64,000 nucleotides of DNA from Melitaea cinxia (lineage: Eukaryota > Arthropoda > Insecta > Lepidoptera > Nymphalidae), in contig NC_059406.1 of the NCBI RefSeq assembly GCF_905220565.1, forward strand, positions 4,474,001-4,538,000, given 5' to 3'. Within the stretch, counting starts at the first letter, position 1. Every line of letters begins with the position of its first letter. The translations under genes were made by a program, and so were the position numbers. Positions 38,301-48,862 of the stretch are shown here, piece by piece. Under the pieces are notes generated by a model, which saw only the letters and a program-made list of their open reading frames with translations, was not told the origin of the DNA and searched no databases.

Positions 38301-41300
38301 AAAAAAATTAAGCGTCGAATGGTATATGTCAAGTAACTGTACGACTGATAATAAAAAATATAGGATTTTCAAAATTGCCATATTTTTTTCATTCTTGCAC
38401 CAATAAAACGATGTAAATAACAAAAAATCAGGTATTATTTCTTACTCTGTTTCTTACGACAATTTGTTTTCTACAAAAAAAACTAATCTAAAAGTTACAA
38501 CATCAATAATTCCATATCTAATGCGGGTTACTACAGTTTTGCTGCTCGTAAAATTATGGTCACTTGCGTTTAATACCTTTTAGTAGGTGATATTTTTTTA
38601 TATTGTGATGCTTATAACGCTTTACACGGATTATTTTATTTATTTTTTTCACTTTATTTACACCATTTACAAGGATTCAATGAAACAAGTAACTTTGTTT
38701 CACAACACTACTAAAGATTTTAGGTTCAACACAACGCATATATACTAAACTAGCTGTGCCCGCGGCTTCGTCCGCATTTAAATCAGTGAGTCACAAAGTT
38801 TTCCCGGCAAACTTCCAGTGAAACTCAAAATCTCATCAAAATCGGCTTAGTCGTTCCGTAAAACTTCCTCTTGAAGCCCTCTCTCCATTGGTAAAACCGC
38901 ATGAAAAGCCGTTCAGTAAATTTTGAAGGAATCGATCACATACACTTTTGGGGACTTATTGTTATAATACACTAACTGTTGCCCGCGACTACGTTCGCGT
39001 GGTTATGGAGATATACATTACAATCAAGATATTTAAGCAAATTATTTTTTTATTACAACATCTCTTAGGCCTTTCATACAAACTTTCGACCCCCGTTTTA
39101 TCTTTTACGTCCTATACAAAACCTATTTGCCAAATTTCAAGTTTGTAGGTGTTATAGTTTCGGAGATTTCGTGATGAGTGAGTAAACCTACCATCTCCCG
39201 TTTTAACCTCAAAAAGGGGTTGATTTCTAAAGATACATTATTTGGACACCTTTTCACCATCTATAGAGCTTACATTTGAAATTTCAAGTCTCTTACTTCA
39301 AAAACATAAGACTTTCATACAAACTTCCAACCCCCGTTTTACCCCCTTAGGGGTCGTTTCTCATAAAACCCCACCCCTTTGTGACCCCAAAACAGAAGTT
39401 GTACTCTTCAAAGTTGCCAATTTGTCAAAAGAAATATGCAGATTTAAAAAAATTTGTAGAAAAACTGGTAATTCCGAAAAGATTCGCTTTCGCAAAAGAA
39501 TATTTAGATTTTAAGACCAGCGCAAAAGTCAAAGATTGTTTACCTGACACCGATGTTGAAGACGATTGTTAAAGTAATTATTTTTAGTTTATTGAAGCTA
39601 AAGAAAGTACTGATTATTTTTAAAGGTTTGTAGGGTTTATTATAACAAAAATTGTTTTTTATTTATTTTTATATGTTATGACAGAAACTGTTGATTGTTA
39701 ATGTTTTATGGATTAATACGTAATAATGATTGTTTTAATTTCGATTAATGCAAGAAGGTACATCATGTTTTGTTTAGGTCTAATTGTAATTTTTTTTTCA
39801 AATATTAAATTAAACTGATTTGTATTCTTAAATTCAGTTGGTCAAATTATGGTCTAAAAAACGAAACAATATGTTAAAAATACCTTCTGATTTTTTTACA
39901 TAAACATAATATCAAAAGTACATTTATTTCTATTATATACGTTTTATTTCTTTGACTCTTACTGCAGGCTGTTTAGCAACCTCAGTTCAATTGATTTACC
40001 TTTACTAAAATTAGATTTTTCGGGTTATGCAAAATTATACTAGTTACTACGTACTGATGACAAAATATCAAACATTGTTCATTATTATGAGTTTTTTTTG
40101 GTGATGTTACCTAAAGTAATGATGGTTACCACATTTTTGCTTTCCAAAAAAAAGTGCGATTTTCGTCGTTCCATACGTTTACTTACTTCAGTTACTACGT
40201 TTTAATGGATTGTAAAATATATTGTCAAATGTCGTAACCCACAAAATATTATTTTAAATAAACTTTAGGTTAAATCCATTTAAGATAAGCTATTTAGCAA
40301 AAAATCATAAATATAGTGTCAAAAAATGGCAACCCTAGGTCCATAATAACGCAAGTTATGATTAAAATAAAAAAAAACAAAAAGTTTTTCTGCTCTGGTG
40401 AACAATTGTACTTTTGTGGATTACTACCTGTTCGCTTTCTAGCGTCGATATGGTATGTTTAGTTTCTTGATTAATAGCACTAGTAGTGATTTCTTAATTA
40501 CTAGCCATATTTGAAAAACTTTTATTATATATTAGTAATCCTATTTCAAAATGAAAAAAAAAAAATAATAAGAAATATTATACAAAAATTAATTTCAAAA
40601 GTTAAAGAGTTTAACTGAGGTAGGGCACAGCAGGAATTTCCTGCTCAAAATATGGAGCAGCCCGACTGGGGTAGTACCTCGACCTTACAGAAGATCACAG
40701 CAAAATAATACTGTTTTCAAGCAGTATTGTGTTCCTGTTGGTGAGTAAGGTGACCAGAGCTCCTGGGGGGATTGGGGATCGGGTCGGCAACACGCTTGCG
40801 ATGCCTCTGGTGTTGCAGGCGTCTATAAGCTACGGTAATCGCTTACCATCAGGTGAGCCGTACGCTTGTTTGCCGACCTAGTGACATAAAAAAAAAAAAA
40901 AAAAAAGAGTTCTCCACACAAGAAAATGTATTTTACTTTATTTTTTTCTAGTTTAATTTTAAAATAGATTTCGTTAAGCATAGTGGTATGGAACTATGAA
41001 CCTCTCACTTGCATTGAGCCATTATTTATTTATACACCTTTTTAAAACTATAGTGAAAAAAAAAACAAAACTTACCATCAGTAACATTTCTGAAATTCTT
41101 TTGGCTGATTCTAGCAACAAACCTACTTAAATTAGCTATTCCTTTGACATGACTTGATAGAGTTGCATTTGGAAATGGTGTCTTTACTAGTGGAGCGAGG
41201 TACGCAAATACTGTTGCATCAAATGACGACGGTCTGTTTCCAAAGAAATATTCACTCTCTCCCAATCTATCTGAAAGAGTCTTCAGGCACTTCTCTGCTT

Positions 41301-42056
41301 CATTATAAATCTAAAAAATAAATATAATTAATTAGATGAATACAAACCAATATTAAGCAATATTCAAGCAATTTCAAATGAGTTTCAATAAACAGCGGGA
41401 CTTACAGTCTTTTCGACTTCCTTCAAGTCTGAATATTCACCATACAATGCATCTATCATTTCTTTTGCCATTGCTTGATATTTAGACGGGTAGTAAAAGT
41501 TAAATGGAATTTGTAAGGCTTTTGCATATGTAGGCCTAGTAACATCTCCATAGTTCTTCTCGTCCACCCACCACGCGAACTGATAGGCTGGGTAAAGTTT
41601 ATCCCGTAGGTACTGTGTGAAGGCACTGGCCTCTGCTGCTTGCTTTTGATTTAAATGTACATCTGTACTGTAATGCTGCAAATAATTTTTTGATATTTTT
41701 TTTTTTAGTTTTCTAAACTTCAACGACAAAGGTTAACAAATGATTAATAAAATATCTTACCAAGGATTTTAAATAGTCTACAACCTCTTCGAAGTTTGTC
41801 AGGACGGTTCTGCCATCTCTCATAACAGGTAAGGTTCCTTTAGGTGTAAAAAAAGGATTGCTCACTTCCCGAACCCTAACCGGTACGCCAATAAATTTCA
41901 TGTAAGTCTAAACAAAAAAGAAACTATTTAATTGTGTGCCGGTTAAATAAAAAAAGGTTATAAACTTATCCAACTTACCAAGACTTTTAAACATTCTAAA
42001 TCGATAGAAGCGAGTCCCCATTCCCCTCGCCATATGTCTAACTCTATAGTAGCCAT
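35313..42056 (-). CDS. MTX1: Metaxin-1 homologue, mitochondrial outer-membrane import component, 6 exons
   Basis: Exons, 5' to 3': 42056-41979, 41907-41761, 41675-41406, 41310-41076, 38099-37951, 35381-35313; all GT..AG, phases consistent, 315 aa (family about 317). Residues 1-75 form the thioredoxin/GST-N-like domain (start LDIWRGEWGL, then YMKFIGVPV and the GTLPVMRDG turn). Residues 76-243 form the GST-C-like helical domain, with FAWWVDEKNYGDVTRPTYA and later the RPSSFDATVFAYLAPL motif that metaxins share with failed-axon proteins. Residues 272-292 are a hydrophobic C-terminal anchor, followed by an acidic tail ending NEEDDN. The family works with metaxin-2 and the SAM complex in beta-barrel insertion, and links mitochondria to kinesin transport. 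The last two exons, which hold the anchor, are separated from the GST body by a 3-kb intron and from each other by a 2.6-kb intron carrying a hAT element. The gene is convergent with the MTMR10-like gene and divergent from the BAP31-like gene. Confidence 0.95.
35572..36189. mobile_element. Non-autonomous hAT-like element rich in GTTAAC motifs, 8-bp duplication
   Basis: Ends CAGAGCTGGGCA and TGCCCAGCTCTG are exact inverted repeats. The flanking direct repeat ATTACATA is exact (35564-35571, 36190-36197). The 618-bp interior has many GTTAAC/TTAACG words in both orientations near both ends, like the subterminal transposase-binding repeats of hAT elements, and no transposase. In the last intron of metaxin-1. 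Confidence 0.88.
36290..36670 (-). repeat. Dispersed copy of the left-edge tandem unit, with its short unit doubled
   Basis: AAACCGACTTCAATTACATC at the start, then two successive CGGTACACCCAGTAAAAAGT..GGTTTCCTTATC blocks about 105 bp apart, then GATATCTCCTTTCCAACAAA. Confidence 0.7.
36690..37194 (+). repeat. Interspersed repeat ending in CTAG (Helitron-like end)
   Basis: Contains internal near-duplicates of CCAATTTTTATCAAATTTT (about 36907 and 37030) and ends GTCTGCCGGGTCCGCTAG before T. The left boundary is not clear. Confidence 0.45.
38752..39240. repeat. Two RTE-like interspersed repeat copies
   Basis: Starts CTAGCTGTGCCCGCGGCTTC (38752) and CTAACTGTTGCCCGCGACTA (38970), each followed by conserved AATTTCAAGTTTGTAGG/CGTTCCGTAAAA-type blocks. 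Confidence 0.5.
39381..39572 (+). pseudogene. Unrecognised ORF fragment, possibly the tail of a transposon protein
   Basis: A 63-residue frame with LPICQKKYADLKKFVEKLV and KVKDCLPDTDVEDDC at its end, bounded upstream by an RTE-like repeat. The Lys-Tyr-x-Asp-Leu followed by an acidic LPD..D-ED tail reminds me of C-termini of proteins coded by some insect DNA transposons, but this is pattern memory only. In metaxin-1 intron 4 on the opposite strand. No catalytic residues are visible. Confidence 0.3.
40612..40890 (+). repeat. Short interspersed repeat, full copy
   Basis: AACTGAGGTAGGGCACAGCA to CTTGTTTGCCGACCTAGTGA plus an A-run. Nearly identical to 48863-49142. I cannot see an internal tRNA-like promoter, so the class is open. 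Confidence 0.75.
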
Positions 42057-44054
42057 TATTTTCTTTTATTTATTATCTACAAATAAACAAATTAATCAAG
42101 GAATTGCTGTCATCGAAATTACAATTTTTTAAACATTGCACAACTTGAACATGATTGCAAAATACAGATTACAGATTTACAGACAATAAAATAAACGATT
42201 GTCCATATAATTAATACACGGTCTTATATACAGGTCATGCAACAGAGCCCAATGATGTGATCTCCTTGTTAAGCATGAAGGTTACATGTTATTTAATTAC
42301 CTTCTTTATAATATTAGATAATACTATAACATTATCATCAGTGTCATTCTGTCAAAATATCAATACCTAATTATTTACTATGTCTTATTTTATTGTTGAA
42401 TAAAGCCAATATTCTATTTGGTTCTGTCTTTATCTGTATCACCCAATTTGAAAATTTCTAATTTTCAATTTTCAATGGTCTGGTGAGGGATTAGTACAAG
42501 AAGCTTATATAAAACAGTGGAGAGTGTATCTAAAATATTTTAGTGAAGACAAGTAGTCTTGGGTAGCACATGTACGATGTACTAAAAGGTTACGTTTAGT
42601 CTTGAGTAGCACATGTACGATGTACTAAAAGATTACGTTACTTAGTAAGGTACGAAATGTAATAGTACCAAACGTCAATCGCTGTTCGGAGTCCGGATTA
42701 GGTCCGAACTTCGGACCTAATCGGACTAATCGTACACTGTAACAGTACTATCAACTGTATACTTGAACTACGTTCACCGCGGTCCGATGAGTTTGTATTG
42801 TACGACTATGGGTCCGAGTATCACACTGTCCGATTGTCCGAGACAAAGAGCAACACGGAGGGGAGTAGCCATGTACAGCCCTCTGTCAAGGTATAAGGCC
42901 AAATGGCCATATGCTTACAATAAAACTAGTTACAGCCGCATTGATCACTAGACTAAATCTAGTTGCGCGATTGAATCAACGTCCTTCAAAAAAATGCCAA
43001 ATTGTTCTGTTTTTTGCTCCAAAAAAAAAAAAGATCTGCCACGTCAAATTTACTAAAACATGGCGTTACCTTTCATACGTAAGTATTTTTTAATCACATT
43101 ATTACTTGTATACTTCTTTTAAACCTTTTTTAAACTTAAAAATTACAAATATTATCGGTCGTGTTGGCTCGATTTGTTTACCAACACAGGCCGCTCGCCC
43201 TCATACAATATGCGGATCGGTCGAGCGACTGATCGGAGTCTATTTCCGAGAAGCCACTGTCGCCGAGCGATAGTGTTGTTACCGGTTTGTTTGTAGATGG
43301 CTATCGATAAAAACGGCAAAGGCAAAAGAGGAGACAGACATTTTTGAGATTTTGATTTATTTAAAATATTATATTGCTAGCTTTTTTTAATAAACATAGT
43401 TATATAATAAAATTGCATTAAATTAAATATAATACACGTATTATGAGTATTAATACATTTTACTAGAACTACTTAATGTGAACTTCGACCATAATTTTTT
43501 TATATAAAAATTTGGCAGGTTTTCTAAAAATCCAAATTTAAGGGATACATGGAAAAAAATTCGAACTCATGATGACTTTGAATTATAAAGAGCTTCGAAT
43601 TATCGCAGGTTTGAATTAATGAAAGTCGACTATATATACTTTTTGATGAGTACCTCAAACGAGGCACCTCATGAGTGAGGGACGCATCTCTGCTCTATAA
43701 GCTCTATTCCTCAAATGGCAATTCTTTAGTGAAATGTCAATCTGTTATCAAAAGAAAACTTTCCGAACTCGTTTACTGCAATTGAAATTCGATACGAATT
43801 CGATAAAAGTTGTCAAAGAGTAAAATACAAGTTGTACTTGTATCGAAATGGTAATGTGAATTGGGAAATATTTACGTACGTGTTCCAATCGCAATAAGTG
43901 AAGTAATAGATGTAGTACTTTCAATAAAGATAAAGTGTACAAATAAAGAGAAGATTGTGCCGAATCAAGTTTAATATCCGATATAATAAAGAGTATATAA
44001 AGTGCCGGTCGGAAAATTTTAATTAATTGTAATTTTTTTTATATAAAAGTCACC
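42057..44054. promoter_or_regulatory. Shared upstream region of metaxin-1 and the BAP31-like gene
   Basis: 2 kb between divergent starts. It contains a 43-bp tandem duplication (42554-42596/42597-42639), a long hairpin (42690-42727), several GGTCCGA words to about 42840, and a GC-richer block at about 43150-43320 with CGGTCGAGCGACTGATCGG. The last 300 bases before 44055 are AT-rich and would hold the 5' UTR of the BAP31-like gene. Confidence 0.4.
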
Positions 44055-44684
44055 ATGTCTATTCAATGGACATTCATTGCCGGATATCTTTACGTCGAAA
44101 TTGCCATTGTTATTATTTTAATAGCTCCTATATTTAGTCCAAGAAAATGGTATCAATTCTTTCGATCAAGACTCTTTTCAGTTTTTCGAGAGAGAACGGC
44201 TATGTACTTTTACGGTCTATTGGGTATCTTGTGCCTGTTCTTATTTGACTCCATTAGAGAAATGAGAAAGTACTCTCATCCAAGTGAACCCGGCCACAAC
44301 CAACTAGCGAGTGAAATGAAAGGAAGTGTAAAATTATTTCGATCTCAAAGAAACTTCTACATCACAGGATTTGCAATATTCTTATCATTTGTTATCAGAA
44401 GATTAATAACAATGATAATAATACAATATGAATTGCAATTAAAGGCAGAAGCAATAATAAAAAAAGCTGAGGATACTGTAAAATTAGCAAAAACTACAGT
44501 TGTAACACACAGTATTCAAAGTGATGACCAAAACTATGAAGTAAGAAAGCTAAAATTAGAAGAAAATGAAAATTTATTGGAGGAACAAAAGCTAAGGGTA
44601 AAAGACCTAGAAGAAGAAATAATTAAATGGAGACTTAAATATGAAGAAGCTATTAAAAACTCATCGGGACAAGGAGATAAATAA
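44055..44684 (+). CDS. BCAP31: BAP31 (B-cell receptor-associated protein 31)-like ER membrane protein, single exon
   Basis: One uninterrupted frame of 209 aa. Start MSIQWTFIAGYLYVEIAI matches the BAP31/BAP29 N-terminus. Three membrane segments are visible at about 6-27, 50-66 and 101-123, the last with the charged Arg-Arg pair usual in this family. From about 125 to 200 there is a Lys/Glu-rich helix with heptad character (coiled coil, EENENLLEEQKLRVKDLEEE). Known role: escort and quality control of membrane proteins leaving the ER, and ER-mitochondria contact. Two oddities: there are no introns although all neighbours are split, and the tail ends SGQGDK without the C-terminal KKxx retrieval signal usual in BAP31. 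It could be a genuinely intronless gene, or an expressed retrocopy. The frame is intact and the start context CACCATG is good. Confidence 0.9.
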   Translation: MSIQWTFIAGYLYVEIAIVIILIAPIFSPRKWYQFFRSRLFSVFRERTAMYFYGLLGILCLFLFDSIREMRKYSHPSEPGHNQLASEMKGSVKLFRSQRNFYITGFAIFLSFVIRRLITMIIIQYELQLKAEAIIKKAEDTVKLAKTTVVTHSIQSDDQNYEVRKLKLEENENLLEEQKLRVKDLEEEIIKWRLKYEEAIKNSSGQGDK

Positions 44685-45070
44685 AAATAAAAAAGGTCAT
44701 CTTTTCTATTACTAGTCGATTAATTTTGGTGCTGTAACTACTGAAAAAGATATACTGATATACTACTGAAAGAGACTTAAAATTATTGTGATACAGAACT
44801 GATATTGTAAATTTTTAGTTTTTTGTTACCTAGTTAGATGTTATGAACATAATTTGCTGTGTGATATTTTTCATTTACAAAAATTGTTGTTGTAATTTAA
44901 GTTGCATTCATGTATACTTTTACAGAAGTGTAAACATTAAAATAATTAGTGATTGTTAAATTCTTACATCTAAATAACTAAAATGTAAAACTTCAAATGT
45001 CATATATTTGCCTATGTTATAATTTGTATATTTAAGGTTAACATGTACTAGAAATATTAAAAGTTTTATA
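44685..45070 (+). other. Probable 3' flank/UTR of the BAP31-like gene
   Basis: AT-rich sequence without a frame. An A-rich stretch containing AATAAA begins at the stop codon itself. The next interspersed repeat (CTAGCTGTGTCC..) starts near 45075, so the gene probably ends before it. Confidence 0.35.
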
Positions 45071-45256
45071 CATTACTAGCTGTGTCCTACTGTTTCACGC
45101 CAGTTCATCTGAGAAAAAAAATAGTCTACTGCTATCCTTGGTAATTAGCCTATCCAACACAAAAACAACTCAAACCAGTAGTTCCTGAGATTAGTGACCT
45201 TAAATAAACAAATAAAAAAAAATAAACTTCAGCTTTATAATCTTATAAAGCTGAAG

Positions 45257-45701
45257 ATCTAATGTATAAAATTCTCGTATCGCCGTGTTTGTAGTTAAAC
45301 TCCTCCGAAACGGCTGTACCGATTTTTATGTAATTTTGTGTGCATATGGGGTAGTACCTCGACCTTACAGAAGATCACAGCAAAATAATACTGTTTTCAA
45401 GCAGTAGTGTGTTCCTGTTGGTGAGTAAGGTGACCAGAGTTCCTGGGGGGATTGGGCATTGGGTCGGCAACGCGCTTGCGATGCTTCTGGTGTTGCAGGC
45501 GTCTATAAGCTACGGTAATCGCTTACCATCAGGTGAGCCGTATGCTTGTTTGCCGACCTAGTGACATTAAAAAAAATATATTGGGTAGATCTGAGAATCG
45601 AACAACATCTATTTTTCATCCCCCTAAGTTATGAGGGGGGGGGGAGGGATTTAGGGGTTAATCACATATATGGCAAAACAACGTTTGCGGGGTCAGCTAG
45701 T
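45257..45701 (+). mobile_element. Helitron-like element split by a short interspersed repeat
   Basis: Starts TCTAATGTATAAAATTCTCG after A and ends GGGGTCAGCTAG before T. Its middle, at GTGCATAT|..|ATTGGGTAGATCTGAG, is interrupted by 45345-45570, a copy of the 40612 repeat. A second Helitron-like start (TCTATATAAAATTGTCATGT) follows at once at 45703. Confidence 0.6.
45345..45570 (+). repeat. Short interspersed repeat inside the Helitron-like element
   Basis: GGGGTAGTACCTCGACCTTA to GACCTAGTGACATTAAAAAA, the same as 40680-40890 but lacking the first 65 bases. Confidence 0.75.
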
Positions 45702-46251
45702 CTCTATATAAAATTGTCATGTCACAATGTTAGTAATCATACCAGAACAAGTTATGAACAACACAGACATATCATCAGCACTCATATGTAAATTATACAA
45801 TAATGTAGATAATTTAAAACAATTAAAATAGAGCAAAAAGGTTATTCGACATCACAGGAGACCGAAGAGCTGGCAGCTACTTTGGACTAAGAATTAGTCT
45901 AGCTATTCAAAGGGGAAACGCTGCCAGTATCTTCGGAACCTTGCCTAAAGGGACTCCTTTTAATAATATTTTTTAGGTATTATATAAACTTATGGTTTAG
46001 AAATTATGATTTTTTTTTAAAAATCGAAATTTCAATATTTTTGACACAAAACCACTCTGTTATGAAATGTACTGGACTGAATTGAATGAAATTTGGTATA
46101 GGTATAGCGTAATAACCTACCTATCGCGCTATATATGTAAATATGACTGCATTTTTTTATTTCACTTTTTCTGAAGTTTTTCTTAACTTTTCGGCAAAAT
46201 ATTGATTTTCGAAAAAATCCTGTGAACAAAAATGTACCGCTAAGGTGGTTG

Positions 46252-46323
46252 TTCTTCTTCTTCTTCTTCTTCTTCTTCTTCTTCTTCTTCTTCTTCTTCT
46301 TCTTCTTCTTCTTCTTCTTCTTC
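46252..46323 (+). repeat. (TTC)n microsatellite, about 24 units
   Basis: Uninterrupted TTC triplets, preceded by GGTGGTTG and followed by TGTTACAATG. No coding context was recognised. Confidence 0.95.
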
Positions 46324-46782
46324 TGTTACAATGCGAGTGGCTTCCCACTATCCGCCACCCGGGGACGCGCCCAGTAGGAGGATCCAGCAGCTTCCCCTGG
46401 GTCGAGTTACCCGCCCTGCCTAATCAAAATAATAAATAATATACTATGTAACAATTAATTCGTTTGCACGAATTAACTATTGTAAGAGTCTAGGTTAAGT
46501 TAGTAGCAGAATACAACATGCACTGTGCCAAGCCAAAGCCAAGACTTAGCCGCGGTTGTTTCGGACGTTATACACGTCAGAATGACTCGAGTAATAGAAT
46601 GAGTGAGGGTAGGTGAGTAGCGAACGATGTGTTAAGTGGCGTGATCGGTGCATCTGTTGTTTATAAATATCTTGCTCATTACCTACGACAGCACAAGTGC
46701 CGACATACACAAATCTTTTTCTATTTATACTGTTAGTAGTTTAGTATTACTAATTTTTTAATTACATAAGCTTACGGTCCTG

Positions 46783-47058
46783 ATGATAATTGGTTATCAT
46801 AGTCTAGGAAAGCTTGCAACATTAGGTAACAAGGGCGTTGCCAGCCTTACTCACCACAGGAACACACGACAAACACTACTTGAGGTAAATTTATTTCTTT
46901 TCTTCATCTACAGTTATACAAAATTCTCGAAGACAAACTCATCAAACCAAACAGTATTGAGGCCGGTTATACTTAAAGCATTCGAACATTTACAAGAATT
47001 AGAAATAATAAAGCCATTAAAAAAACACCGACTCCATATCGACCGACATTTTTACTGA
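46783..47058 (+). pseudogene. ORC4-like exon fragment (origin recognition complex subunit 4)
   Basis: The frame ending at 47058 contains RPVILKAFEHLQELEIIKPL, which matches the winged-helix region near the C-terminus of ORC4 as I know it (family form KPVVMKAFEHLQQLELIKP). Just before it are IYSYTKFSKT and a good splice-acceptor-like run (TTTCTTTTCTTCATCTACAG at about 46893-46912). After IIKPL the family similarity stops at once and the frame ends KKHRLHIDRHFY. No donor follows and no other ORC4 exon is nearby. It looks like a captured or duplicated piece of the gene, not a working locus. Confidence 0.55.
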
Positions 47059-47269
47059 AATTGTTTTTTTGCGCCATCTGTTAGCTTTATATCGTAATGA
47101 TAGAACTGGCAACTTATTTTAACCAACAAAATTCACTAAGCATCCAAAAAGTCATTACACAAATACCTACTATCTACAGTGAAATAGTGTTTGGACCGCA
47201 ATACCTCCTATTAGTTAATATAAAACTACTGTAAAAATAATAAACTTTGATTTTGAGTTCGTAAATACC

Positions 47270-48000
47270 ATCCATCATCTTCCTGCCCTTATCCCACTTA
47301 TGTAGGATCGGCACAACATGTTTTTCTCTTCCATTCCTCTCTATTATTCGTCACTTCAGTGCTTACTCCTTTCTTTCTCATATCCTCACACACAATCCAT
47401 CCATCGCTTTTTCGGTCTCCCGATCTCTCTTCGTCCTTTGACTTTCATCCCTAACATGCTTTTATCAACATAGCGTTCATCCCTCCTCATTACATGCCCA
47501 TACCACGCTAACCAATTGCTCCTCATTTTCTCTGTGACGGGTGCTACTTTCAAACTTCCCCTTATATCATCATTACAGCCTATACAGTCCACTGCTGGAC
47601 ATAGGCCTCCACAAGTTTACGTCAAAAATAACGTGAACTCATGTGTTTTGCCCATAGTCACCACGCTGGGCAGGCGGGTTGGTGACCGCAGTACTGGCTT
47701 TGTCGCACCAAAGACGCTGCCCTTATATACTCATTTCTAATCCGATCTTTCCTCGTTACTCCACACATCCATCTTAGCATTCTCATCTCGGCTGCGTGCA
47801 CTCTTCTTTCATCTGTCACTTTTGTTGCCCAACATTCTGATCCATACATTACGACAGGTCTTATGATCGTTTTATAGATTTTCCCCTTAAGTTTAAGGGG
47901 CATTCGTGGATCACAAGCTGTTCCAGAGACCTGTCGCCATTTCATCCATCCCGCATTTATTCTATTTTTCACGTCTATAACCATCCGTAATTTTGTTAAT
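47270..48000 (-). pseudogene. RTE-type LINE fragment interrupted by a 152-bp insertion
   Basis: On the minus strand: NRINAGWMKWRQVSGTACD, KLKGKIYKTIIRPVVMYGSE, EMRMLRWMCGVTRKDRIRNE (47984-47730). After the insertion comes GSLKVAPVTEKMRSNWLAWY and GRPKKRWMDCV (47592-47386). These are the thumb and C-terminal regions of RTE/BovB-like reverse transcriptases. Leaving out the insertion and one target copy joins the two frames without a shift. The palm domain is missing. Confidence 0.8.
47568..47719 (+). mobile_element. 152-bp insertion of the ATTACAGCC..GACGCTG repeat with 9-bp duplication
   Basis: The direct repeat CCCTTATAT lies at 47559-47567 and 47720-47728. The insert equals the first half of the 60399-60739 element (ends at AAGACGCTG). 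Confidence 0.8.
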
Positions 48001-48199
48001 ATTTAGTTTTAATACCTATGTGGCTACCTACCACATCGAACTATTATTACTTAAGTAGTAATAGTAATTCAATGAGGCTACTACAAGACAACTTACCTGA
48101 TACCGATACCTTTACCATTTAACCTTACCGATACCTTTACCGTAAAAATACCTTCACTGTTCATAACCTTAACCATTACCGTTACCAAGATACATTGAC

Positions 48200-48780
48200 G
48201 TGTTCGTGAAACAGAAACTACATAGCTCTGAAAAGAACTGTTTTAATGTTCGTGAAACAAGATTGTTAGCTCTGAAAAGAACTGTTTGAAAGTAGCACAG
48301 CACACCATGCAAGCGGATGCACCAGCAATCACATGCACAGATCTTCACGGAAGTCTTCAAGCTAACTTGCACGTATTCTTCATGTATATTTTCACGAAGC
48401 ACAATCACGCCGCCGCCGAGTGAAGTACACGTCAGAGATCCGTTCGCCGCGCCGATCGCCGCCGAAAAGAGCGAGCCGCGGGAACGTATGTTCTATATAT
48501 AGATATCGCTCTGCGCTACCGTGCCTCCGACTCGCGACGAAGCGCATGAGTAATCGACAGCGGCACGCGCGGAGAAAGAGATAGCCACGTGCGGAAAAGA
48601 GACGCAAGGCTTACTAATAAAGATCTCTGATTGGTTATACAACTTCTTTACTATTGATATACTTAGTTTTTTAATGCTAATAATTTTATATAAATATTAC
48701 CATTTTTTGTTTAAATATATTCGATCGACACCTTCTGAGAAGACTTTTATTCCGACACTACAACAGTCCCTAAACCTATC
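48200..48780. other. GC-rich island with TATA box and AATAAA, possible solo LTR
   Basis: A near-duplicate of about 42 bp (TGTTCGTGAAACA..GAAAAGAACTG) at 48201-48244 and 48247-48287 precedes a GC-rich block 48405-48605. That block has TTCTATATATAGATA at about 48490 and an AATAAA at about 48617. The stretch ends near GACACTACAACA. Layout fits an LTR, but terminal TG..CA and a target duplication were not pinned down. Confidence 0.3.
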
Positions 48781-48862
48781 TCCTGTAAACTTGACCTCAA
48801 AGCACTAAAGAGGTATTGGCAGCTTACGGTCGTTAAACAATACAGATACACTTTTTATTTAA

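Noticed and set aside
46157..46348. Poly-Arg / poly-Leu frames
   Set aside because: These are translations of the (TTC)n microsatellite in either direction.
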